A stretch of 64,000 nucleotides of DNA, from NCBI GenBank assembly GCA_016808115.1, contig JAEQBH010004431.1, forward strand, positions 62,001 to 126,000, written 5' to 3'. The DNA comes from Tetrastigma voinierianum (Eukaryota; Streptophyta; Magnoliopsida; Vitales; Vitaceae). Positions 36,863 to 46,998 of the stretch are shown here, piece after piece (position 1 is the stretch's first letter; each line of letters begins with the position of its first letter). The position numbers and the translations under genes were made by a program. Under the pieces are notes generated by a model that was given only the letters and a program-made list of their open reading frames with translations, searched no databases and was not told the origin of the DNA.

Positions 36863-37669
36863 AATTAATGTAAAATATTGAATGAGTGAAGGTTAAAATT
36901 AATTAATTAATTTGAAACCTACGGCTCCATTAAGGGTCCAATAATAAAATGACATGATCGACCTTATGATTGGAACTAAAATAATTTCAAAATTTTAATA
37001 AGATTGTACAACCTAATGTCGATAATACTAAGAAAGATAATTTTGAAATTAAATTAATGTATATCACATTCAATTTTAGCAACATTAATGTCTAGATATT
37101 ATTATTATGGAAAACCTAATAAATTAATGTAAAGTATTGAATGGTGCATGTTAAAATTAATTTTATTAATTTGAAAAACATGGACTCCATTAAGGATCCA
37201 ATAATAAATAATTATGTAATGCCTCAACAGATAAACATGATCGGATTTATGAGATTGGAACCAAAATGTAATTTCAAATTTTTAATGAGATTGTACGACC
37301 CAACGTCGACTATACTAAGATATTAAAGATAATTTAGAAATTAAATTAATGGTTATCACATTCAATTTTAGTAACATTAATGTCTATATAATATTATTAT
37401 TATGGAAAACCTAATAAATTAATGTAAAATATTGAACGGTGCATGTTAAAATTAACTTGAACAAAACATGTGGGCTCCATTAAGGATCCAATAATAAAAT
37501 GATTATGCCTACAACGACAAACATGAGGAATTTTATGGAATTGGATCTAAAATAATTTAAATTTTAATGAGATCAGACGACCTAATGCCTGACAATACTA
37601 TTTAAGATAATTTTAAAATTAAATTAATGGTTATTACATTCAATTTTAGTAACATTAATGTCTAGATAT
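36863..37669 (+). repeat. Tandem array of 260-295 bp units (units 1-3)
   Basis: Units begin AATTAATGTAAARTATTGAA at 36863, 37122 and 37417, giving spacings of 259 and 295. Shared landmarks are 'GCTCCATTAAGG', 'CCAATAATAAAATG', 'ATGATCGG' and 'TTTTAGTAACATTAATGTCTA'. The third unit is cut by element E; its end and the fourth unit are at 61809-62092. Confidence 0.85.
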
Positions 37670-39647
37670 TGTGACGCCCCAAACTCCTCGGGGGGGTCCG
37701 TTGACTACCGTCAACCTCGCTGAATGATAGCGGAGGGCTTCCCGTTACCCGACGCCACTTTAAAATTCCAGCAGTCTCTTGTACTCCGGGAGCCTCTACC
37801 CAAATACAAAACCCAGACATAAACCCGTCCCAATCAACAATATATGCAATATATATATCCAATACGCTACTTGGGCCCATCAACTGTGGCTCAACACATA
37901 TATCCAAACTATATCCAATAGTTTCAAGAGTTCAAATGTTTTACTCTTATACAAATATATATTAAAATACTCAAATTCTAATACATGTAAATATCATCAA
38001 AGCCACAATCCGACTTTCTTATCCAACCTCAAGGACGAACTGGCTCACGCACGCTCCCCGTACATGAAAAAGGGGATCCCCACGACTCCAAGTGAGCTAA
38101 AGCTCAAGAGGGAGAATCGCTTCTTAAGTGGGCTACTCACCACCTAAGTGCAAGGTAATGTTCCAATTTAAACGCCCATTCAAGCAAATGCATGATCTAC
38201 GGAATGTCTACATGACTAACCTGCATCCCGAGTCCTCACTCGACTCTCACACCCGCCTGCTTCAGATGAGAATTATTGTGTTATTAGTGGGCACCTCCGA
38301 TGAATATATATCAATTGGGCCCACGATTGGATATATATTATTTGTTTGTGGACTAATTCCTCCGATGAATAAATATCAATCAAGCCGCCCGACGGTTGAT
38401 ATATATTATTTGTTTATGGACTACTCCGATGAATAAATATCAACTCGGGCTACCCGACGGTTGATATTATTTAGTTTGACTACTCCTCCGATGATTAACA
38501 TTTTAGACACTCCTCCGAACCTTTTCTCTCTTCTGGGGACTTAATTCATGCACTCCACTCCTATAACTTAGGTGTCCTAAAGGTATATGGAATGCATATG
38601 CCGGGCTCCATTACAAGATAATCACATGCAAATATATAACATGAATATATTTATTATTGTGAAATTAAATCATACAACATGTTATGATTTTATCATTTCA
38701 CACACAATTCAAAATTAGCTCACTTGGGCTAATAGTTCAAACACAAGCACTGATTCGAATTACTTAACCAAACACATAATTTCAATGATGACATTCTAGA
38801 ACACTATTTTCGGAATAGTAAAACCCTCGGTTACGTCTCGAAAATCGACAAATCTTCTGGGTCGCTAGTGAACCCTTTGCTTCACGACCATTTCCGGCCC
38901 TAAATCCTAACCAATACACACATCAACACACAAATACATGATTTCACACCAGGAACAAAGAGTGGAGCAGCCACTCTCGGCCGCTCCATATTTCTCCCAA
39001 AAATTTTAACACCCGGTCCCATGTTTTCGAGACCCGATCTAACGCCCATTCCCAAACTTTATCATCTCAAGCATGCATTTTACTGCCAATTTCCACACAA
39101 ACAGCCCACTTCAGTTCTGGGCAGTCACGGCCATCCCAAAAATCCCAAGAAAATTCCCACAATTCGGTCCCATGTTTTGGGACCGATCAAACGGCCCCTC
39201 ACGGCCTCAAACTAACCGAAACATCGTAAAACCCTTAAAAATGGGAATAAAACACAAGTAGGGAGAAAATCCTACCTCTTGGAGTTGTCAAAAACTCGCA
39301 AACCCGGGGTCCACACACGAGCCGCTCGCGCAGAACGTTTTCCCCTCTGTCTGGCCGAAATCCAACTGGTCCGATCACGCAGATTTCTGCAGGTCGTAGA
39401 CTCCTCTCTCTCTAGGAATCACCATTTCGGGTCCTCCACACCTACTGCACTCCACTGGTTTGAAAGTCACGCGGCTTGTTTAAAGTGGGAGAGATGAAGA
39501 ATTATTCTCTAATTTTATCTAGCTCATTAACATTCCAAAAATTGACATTTATGTCCCTTTTCCTCGATTTGATATTCCTATGACTACCGCCGTCCATTTT
39601 CATCATTTCTCTATCATACCACTTATGGTACATGAGTACATGCTATA
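37670..39647 (-). repeat. Element E 3' LTR, left part
   Basis: From TGTGACGCCCC to the conserved TGGTACATGAGTACATG block, where element F inserted at CTATA. Minisatellite units lie at about 38290-38500. It continues at 49787. Confidence 0.85.
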
Positions 39648-39954
39648 TGTAATGACCTTGCACTAAATAATACAAGTTTGAAAAACGTGTTTGACCAAGC
39701 TTGATTAAGTTTGACCAAAGTTGACTAGGTTTGACCAACACTTAGTGGGTTGACCAAAGTTGACTTTTTCAAGAATGAATAATTTTGGGTTGACTAAGGC
39801 ACCATTTCGTAGGCCTCCTCGATACGAGTTCATAGGATCGGGCGGACCGGTCACAACTGACTCTACGGATAAAAGTTACGACTATTAGAAGTTCACTAAA
39901 GAGAGCACTTATCAAGTTCCAATCGGTCCGGATTACCCGAATCGACCTAAGACC

Positions 39955-39963
39955 CTATATAAA
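39955..39963 (+). promoter_or_regulatory. TATA box in element F 5' LTR
   Basis: CTATATAAA lies about 300 bases into the LTR. The 3' LTR counterpart near 47320 reads CTATAAACA, having lost one TA. Transcription would start about 30 bases downstream. Confidence 0.55.
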
Positions 39964-41240
39964 CATAGTTTGGGATTCCAAATGAAACCCTAGCCTCCAA
40001 GACACTTTTGAACCCCAAAACCTAAGAGAAAACTTCAAACCGGAACACCATTTCAGCCGAGAGCCACCGCGCGCCGTGGAAGATGGAAACTGCATTTCCA
40101 GGCACCTCCGCCAACCAACAGCCACGTCGCCAGACCATGAGGTGCGCCACCATCGGACGATGCCGCCTCGCAAATTTCACGCCAACCGCCCTCCTGACGC
40201 GCCGGATCCGCCTACGAACCCGACGGCGGCCGCACCGCTTCACCCGGGAAGCCAGGATTTCCCCATTTTTCGGGCGCCACTCGTGCCACCCCATAGCTCC
40301 TTTCCACCATTTTTGGACCTTCAACTCATCTACGTGGTCCCTTGCGCATTTCGCACCGCTTGGGAAGTTAAGCAACGAAAACGAAATTGGTCGAAGCTTA
40401 GATCGGTTTCTTCCTACACCACAAATGACTTTTAGGACCAAGGTAATGGTACCAATGAATTCCTGGTCTCTCAGGCTTCCATTGATATGTGGTTTGTAAA
40501 TTTTGGACGTCGCTTAAGAAGGTTTCATTTTTAGGTTGTTTCTCGTACTACCGAGAAGCCTGACTGAAATAGAGTAATGAATCAATAAACTGGACAAAAT
40601 TGGTTGTATTAGTGAAATTGGATGTTTTTAGGAATTATTGGACGGTTCAATTTCGAGAAATTAGCTTCCGGGTGAAAAGCCCCAATTTTAGGTATCGGGC
40701 CTATAGGGCACACTGTGTAATTGGACAATTTGGATGGTTTCTTAGTTCTAACAGTTATTCTAAGGCCTTCAAGCATCCTAAGGTTGTTGGTTCAGCTTAT
40801 TAGAGCCTAAGCAGTTTTATCTATATTACAGGCACTCACGCCGGGCCGGGAGACGATCCTGCAGGGGAGCAGGACTGAGCGTCTATAGTCTGTGAGTGGT
40901 TTATATGCTTTTAAATGATTTGGGGTATTATGTTGATATATCTATTGTGATTAAATACTTTACATATATACTGCTTTGATCAGATGGTTGGTTGCATTTT
41001 GAACATGATTTTCGGCTTCATATAAAACAAGTTATCATTTCATGTGAATTTTGGTCAACATTTTAACTATTTGAAAGTTTACCGTGTTCGTGGGATGAGT
41101 CTAAGGGTGTTTGAATATTTCTTTGGGTACATGGATTGAGGTTGTAAACTATCTTGAAAACTATTGTAAAAGAAAAAGGGGGATCTTTGAGATTTTGTGG
41201 ACCGACTGAGCACGGTATTGTTGGAAAGGTACATGGAGAA

Positions 41241-41480
41241 TGAGAACGGTTTATTAGCTGGTTAATGCTGCCGTGAGGCCTACTTCACTCGACGGTTTAT
41301 TAGTTGCCACGCTGAGGCTCGCGACCCCGACGGTTTATTAGTTGCCACATTGCCGCGGAGGTCGGCTCTTGATTCGACGGCGGTATTCGGGTTTGCTCAC
41401 TAGAACGTGAGGTCGGCTCAATTCGACGGTTTGGTATTCTCGGGTTTGCTACTTCAGAACGCGAGGTCTAAGGTTTACCC
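41241..41480 (+). repeat. Tandem units in element F 5' LTR (about 3 + 2)
   Basis: There are two related unit types of 55-60 bp: one with 'GGTTTATTAGTTGCCAC' (three copies) and one with 'GGTTTGGTATTC.GGGTTTGC' (two copies). Each ends in 'GAGGTCGGxx..GACG'. Confidence 0.75.
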
Positions 41481-42267
41481 GACGGCTTAGGATGAGCACA
41501 TGGTACTCCGCATAACGTTATTTATGTGGTACGGACGTTGTTGATTTTCTAAATGTATAACTATTTTAATACTCATGGTTTTGGTGCATTTCCATGGTTA
41601 TTTTTATCACTGATGACTATACATGTTTTCAGGCTTGGCTTTATGTCATGGATAGCTCGCATTATGTTTTCTTGGGCATTGGGACGACTAATTTGTTGGA
41701 GCATGATCCGCATATGTTGACTTGGGGTAAAAGTTGGGTTTGTGGAAATGTTTCTAAACGGGAACTTTACAAAGAGTGAACGGAAGGTTTTGAGAGAGGA
41801 GAACTATTGAAATATAAAATGTTATTTTTCCTATAAACTATGCCACTCACCGAGATTTATTATTCCACATTGTTGTTTTAAACTGCTCCTAGTCCGTGAT
41901 AGCTCAGAGGGGCCTATTCGCGGCGTATTTGACGCCGTCTCTCCGCCACACCGCCATTCTGAATACATTTATCTATTCCTTGTTTGTTGTATTGGACTTA
42001 TTCATTTCTACTTATACCCCTTAAATCCACGATATTTTAGAACGCCTGACATTAATATTAAACTATTGGAGTCTCTTTTTATGTATGATGTGGCTATGAC
42101 CCCACCGATAGGTCGGTCGTGGATTTATCTATATATTTGAGGTATTATAGCATGTGTTTACTTTCTTTAGGCGGGCCCCTTTGTGCATTCCCTAGAGATT
42201 GCATACAACGATTCCACTAGGCGGGACCACCCGGGGTACCCGGAAGGCATCCTGCCTGGTCCCGTTA

Positions 42268-42665
42268 GCCTGCATCGCAGCTCTGTGTTCCGACCCTTGG
42301 GTCAGTATTACTGCCGTGCACTCATCCAGCTGTTTTGTATACCTTCCTAACCTTATCCTTGAAATTGATTATGTTCCATTTTATTCTTGGAATATAGTTC
42401 TTCTTCCTGGGATGGCACTTAGAGGTCAGTGGTATAGACTACGTAAAGTCGAATAAGGTCACCAGAATCAATATCCTCAGGCTTCTGATTGATGACCTAT
42501 TTGACCCCTGGTGCAAGAGTGTTCTTTAAGATTACTGAGGGGTCAGTACCATCACTCAAGGACAGTGAGTCAAACATTCCCAAGACGTGGATTCAAGACG
42601 AGATATATAGAGTTTAGTGACGCTTCTGACCACCAATGCCCCACAGCCTTCATGGATTAATGAAC
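42268..42665 (+). pseudogene. Element F internal start and RT N-terminal part
   Basis: The first 150 bases after the LTR are unrecognised; no clear primer site is visible. From about 42450 the text, in shifting frames, matches Ty3/Gypsy RT: 'RINILRLLIDDLFD' near 42465-42510, then 'AFMD' codons at about 42648-42659, where solo LTR G enters. Gag, protease and the start of RT are absent between the LTR and this point, so the element is internally deleted. Confidence 0.6.
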
Positions 42666-44654
42666 CGTAAGACCCGAGAAATTTCAATTTTTGAAATAAG
42701 GGCAAAATCGTAATTTCGACACAAAATTGTAATTTCGACAAAAATCCGTAATTTATTCTGATCTTATTAGAAACGATTTGGCACCATTGAATCTGTCAGT
42801 AACTGAAGCCAGCACCAAAAATCTCACACCTTCCCAGATGTTTAATTTACACGTTTTCATCGCGGTTATGGTGTCAGAATTGGATTTTCGATGGTTTAAA
42901 GGCACATATAGTATGTACTCATGTACCATAAGTGGTATGAGTAGAGAAATGATGAAAATATCATCAAGTAGTGCCGTAATATCAAATCAGAAACGAGGGA
43001 CATAATGGCATTTTGGAATTTGATTTAAATCATAAAATGCCATAAAATAGCCATTAGTGCATCTTCCTTAAATGAACCAAAGCAAAAAACGTTGGGGAGC
43101 AATTTGAAGATCCAGTAGTCGCCATTGTGCTAGAGAGTTTCTCTAGAGAGAGAGGGTGCTTCTCTCTAGAAATACGCGCATCAACACCGTCGATTTTCGA
43201 CCGAGCAAGAAGGGAAAACGCTCTACGCGGAAAGTGCCACGTGACCGGTCGTAGAGCAGAAAGCCTGGACAAACTCCAAGAGTATGAGCCTTTCCCTACT
43301 TTCTGCAAAGTTTTATTCTATTTTTATGGTTTCCATATTTCTCGCTGGTTTAGCTATTAGTCGGGAGAGTTTTGATCGGTCCCCAAACATTGGGACCGTA
43401 ATTAACGTAAAATTTTGGAAATAAATGGAGCAGCCCGTGGCCGCTCCATGACCGAAAAATTAAGGTAAAAGGGTTTGCTTTGCAAATCATGTGCTGATTG
43501 AATTTGGGCCAGGAATGGCCGTGGAATTTCTGGCTCACTAAGTGAACCGTTGATTTGTGATCTTTCGGGAATAAACTAGGGTTTTCATATTCTCAAACAA
43601 TATTCAAGAATATATTTAAAATTATGTGTTTGGTTGGCACTAATCGAATTGTTTGTATTTGAACATTAGCCCAAGTGAGCTAATTCTTGGTGTTTGAAAT
43701 GCTAATTTCATGCATGTTGTATGATATATTTTTTATGTAAATATATTCATGTATATATTTGCATGTGGTTTAGACTCGGTATTGAACCGCATACATGCAT
43801 TCCATATGCACCGACAATTCTAGGATTTTAGGAGTGAGTGCATGAGACAAGTCTAGAGAAAAGGTCTGAGGAAGGTTCAATAATGTAAAAATGATCGGAG
43901 GGTAGTCCAAATTAAATAATATATCAACCGTCGGAGCGGCCCAGTTGATATATATTCATCGGAGGGTAGTCCACAAACAAATAATATATATCAATCGTCG
44001 GAGCGGCTCCAATTGATATATATTTCACGAGTGGTCCACTAATAATATAACAATTCTCATACGAGGCTTAGGCGAAAGTGTGAGAGAGTCGCAGGACTCG
44101 GATCCTTGAAGGTCATGTAGACATTCAAGTAGGATCATACTGTCAATGGGTGTTTATTTTGGAACATCAGACCGCACTTAGTGGTGAGTGTACCCCACTT
44201 AGTATGTATTCTCCCATCGAGCTTTAGCTCACCCCGCCGTGGGACCCTTTATTTTGAATACTGTGTACAAAGGAGCGTATAGGGACGTCTCGTCCTAGAG
44301 ACTCGAGAGATTAGAAGAAAAGCCATTGTGGCTTGGCTTGACGATATCTGCATGTATTAGAATTTTTCTAATTTTAATATATGTTGTATAAGAATAAATT
44401 ATTAACTCCTTTAAAACTATTGGATATAGTTGTTGTAGTATGATGAGTATTGTTTATGGGCCCAAGTGGCCGTCTTATTCATTGGGGAATATATTGACTC
44501 GTTTGGGGATTGTGCATTTGCAGCTATGTATTTGGGTAGAGCTCCGTACAAAGGAGACTTCGCTCGATTTTCGTGGAAAACGTCTGGTCACCGACATTCA
44601 GCGAGTATTCCGCGGTTGATTCGTAGTCAACGGACCCTGCTTTGGGGTGTCACA
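42666..44654 (+). mobile_element. Solo LTR G inside element F reverse transcriptase
   Basis: A 1989-bp LTR of the A/B/E family in plus orientation, from CGTAAGACCCG (first base changed) to GGGGTGTCACA. The flanks share AACC (42663-42666 and 44655-44658 by register), consistent with a slightly damaged duplication. RT text reads across it. It has two minisatellite units at about 43910-44045. Confidence 0.85.
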
Positions 44655-45012
44655 ACCGCCTTCCGGCCCATACTTAGATCGGATTGTCATTGTCTTCATC
44701 GACGATATCTAGTGTACTCGAAGCGAAGTTGGAACATGAGAGACATTCGGGTTTGGTGTTACGCACTTTAAGGCAATACTAGTCAGATGCCAATTCTCAA
44801 AGAATGAGAATTTTGGTTGGGCTGAGTAGTTCTTGACATGTAGTTTATGCCGATGGCATTCATGTGGATCCTCGTAAAATAGAAGCAAGCAAGTAAATTA
44901 AAATAGAAACTAACCACGGCTGATTTAAGTGAGTTCCCAGATTAATAGGCTTCCAGTTCATAGAAGGGTTCTCAAGAATAGCAGGACCACTTCATTGTTT
45001 GACTAGGAAAGG
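44655..45012 (+). pseudogene. Element F RT catalytic segment
   Basis: RT resumes with 'FRP', then 'LDRIVIVFIDDI' around 44680-44715, with both catalytic Asp kept. The connection segment follows in shifted frames: 'EFWLG' near 44805, 'FIEGFS' near 44960, and a terminal 'LTRKGD' at about 45000-45020. Similarity then stops abruptly, before RNase H. Confidence 0.7.
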
Positions 45013-46490
45013 AGATTGAGCCAAAAAGGTAAAGGTTGTTGGTTTGATTCTTGTAGAATGGTTCTTTTTCTAGGGTTTGGTTGGGGGAATTTCTCCTAAC
45101 CCTAGATTTGAAGGATATGGGGAGGTAAGACCCTAACTTTGGTTATCGGTAAGGATTTGAGGTGGATTTTGTATAGAGGGATACGATTCATGACCATTTC
45201 TTGGAAGTTAGGATTTCATCCTAACCTTAGATTGGTTGAGTGATGTTGGAAAAGCCCTAGATTCTTATTTTTAAGATGTGTTTCGAAGATGTTCGTCGAA
45301 TAGAGGGCTTTTGATGTGTGTTTGAGTATTGGGATTGATTTGGTTGGAAACTTATGGAAAGAGTGGGAAAACTGGCAAATTATTGCATCTTTGTGGGTCG
45401 ATTTTCAAGGCTGCTGTTAGTATTTTGGCCATAACTTGATCATTTTTTTGTCTAAACTGGTGATCCCATGGAAAGGAACCCTTAGCACTTTATCTTCAAA
45501 TGAGTAATATGGAGATGAGTACAAGAGGTGTTTTGTGTTGAGTGCGTTGTTTGTGTAACTTAATAATGAGTGTTAAAATGTTGATCCTAGTAAGTGTAAG
45601 AGAGAGTACTTGGGGATCAAGGTTTATGTTGGAAGCGTATAAGAATATACGTGAGTCGAGCAAGATAAGTAATGTGATCACTTCGAGTAATTTCTTTACA
45701 TGACACTGATTGTGAGGAGGCTAAGGAATCTTATGACTTGTTATTTGCATCCTTGAGTAGTCTCGGTTTTGACTTCCTTTGGGAGACTTATGATTTTTTG
45801 AATCCAAGGAAGGTAGGGATCTTTATAACCTTCTCCCGTACCTGTGGGTTTGATGTCAGGGAATTTGTACCATTCCGCGCTTGACTGCGGTGGATTTGCT
45901 AGTGATATATAATGGCTATTTTTATATATATGGAAATCTTTGAATTAATTGGTATGCATGATGTTTAAATTATCTCAGTGGTTGAATGCTTGTGAAATTG
46001 TTTTAAAGCATGACATGGGTAGCGAACGTGTGGAGTCCTGATTGATGTAATGGACACAGACGATGACTAGTCTCGGGTCAGAATCCCGAAAGGCCATAGA
46101 TATATGGGATGTGGGCATATCCTCGTAAGTCCCAACAATTTGTCATTATCCGTGATTATTTATTAGTCCCTATTAAAGCCCGAAGAATCACTGATGAGGG
46201 TCGAGGTGGTGGTAGTATTGCATTTACGTGTTTCATCATCAACCTAATATATGTGGAAATGCTCATGTTTTCGAGATATCTTGAATTATGTATAATGAAA
46301 TGTTTATGAGCATGGCTTGTTAGGGATTCACTAATGAGTTGTCGAACTCATCCCCATTATTTCCACCTTAGATTGTAGTATCGGTGACCGTACCGTGGTG
46401 ACATGAAAGCGACTGGTAGGTTTTGAGGACGTGAAAGATCAGATGCCAACCTTAGCTGGCTGGGTGGTCAGAGCATACGTTTTGATGAAT
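45013..46490 (+). other. Unidentified 1.48-kb segment inside element F
   Basis: This occupies the place where RNase H and most of integrase should be, but I recognise neither. It has no ORF above 66 aa on the coding strand. Text such as 'CTAGGGTTTGG', 'AACCCTAG' and 'GTCTCGGGTCAGAATCCCGAAAGGCC' (46071 on) looks like non-coding LTR or leader sequence of another element. It could be a further solo LTR of an unknown family, or F's own pol replaced by recombination. No boundary motif or target duplication was identified. Confidence 0.45.
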
Positions 46491-46985
46491 ATTTAAGTGT
46501 TATGTGGATATTCTAAAGGATCTTGAGTTTGAGGTCGAGGATCGAGTATTCTTAAAACTCTCTCCTTGGAAGGGGGTGGTACGCTTTGGGAAGCGAGGAA
46601 AGCAACTCGCTTGCTAGGACTCGAGATTGTCGAGAGGATAGGTCCTGGCTCATAGATTTGACTTGCCGGAGGAGTTTTCTTGAGTCCATAATGTGTTCCA
46701 CATCTCCATGCTACGCAAGTATATTCCAAATTCCTCACATGTGTTGGAGACACCAGAGATTGAGCTGAAGGATAACTTATCCTATGAGGAGCAAAATGCT
46801 AGTGCATTCTCGGTTGGGGTGGGAATATAAGGAGTTTCGCAACAAGACCATAACCTTAGTGAAAGCCATTTGGAGAAACCACCTAGTCGAGGGAGCGACT
46901 TGGGAGCGGGGAGACCAGATGCGGAGCCAGTATCCTCATCTCTTCCATAACACAGGTACGAATTTCGTGGACGAAATTTTTCTTT
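46491..46985 (+). pseudogene. Element F integrase C-terminus and chromodomain-like tail
   Basis: Ty3/Gypsy integrase C-terminal text is 'DLEFEVEDRVFLKLSPWKG' (46510-46575), then 'VHNVFHISMLRKY'-type text around 46680-46725, and 'EEQN' near 46790. The tail 'TITLVKAIWRNHLVEGATWE' (about 46840-46900) then 'YPHLF' resembles the chromodomain-containing ends of Tekay/Del-type chromoviruses. It ends in 'NFVDEIFL' and a stop just before the polypurine tract. It is mostly readable over 160 codons with few shifts, better than the rest of F. Confidence 0.8.
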
Positions 46986-46998
46986 AAGGGGGGTAGAT
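46986..46998 (+). other. Polypurine tract of element F
   Basis: AAGGGGGGTAGAT lies directly before the 3' LTR start TGTAATGACC. Confidence 0.75.

Larger units (their letters stand above)
39648..42267 (+). repeat. Element F 5' LTR
   Basis: The LTR is 2620 bp, from TGTAATGACC to CCCGTTA (expected CCCGTCA). A TATA box CTATATAAA lies at 39955-39963. GC-rich sequence (40060-40440) contains a 119-aa open frame that is also present, broken, in the 3' LTR. Tandem units lie at 41241-41480. It pairs with 46999-49786. Confidence 0.88.

Noticed and set aside
40022..40499. ORFs of 119-139 aa in element F 5' LTR, partly repeated at 47386-47786
   Set aside because: Non-coding LTR sequence; the two copies diverge by frameshift and both strands are open, so no protein is supported.
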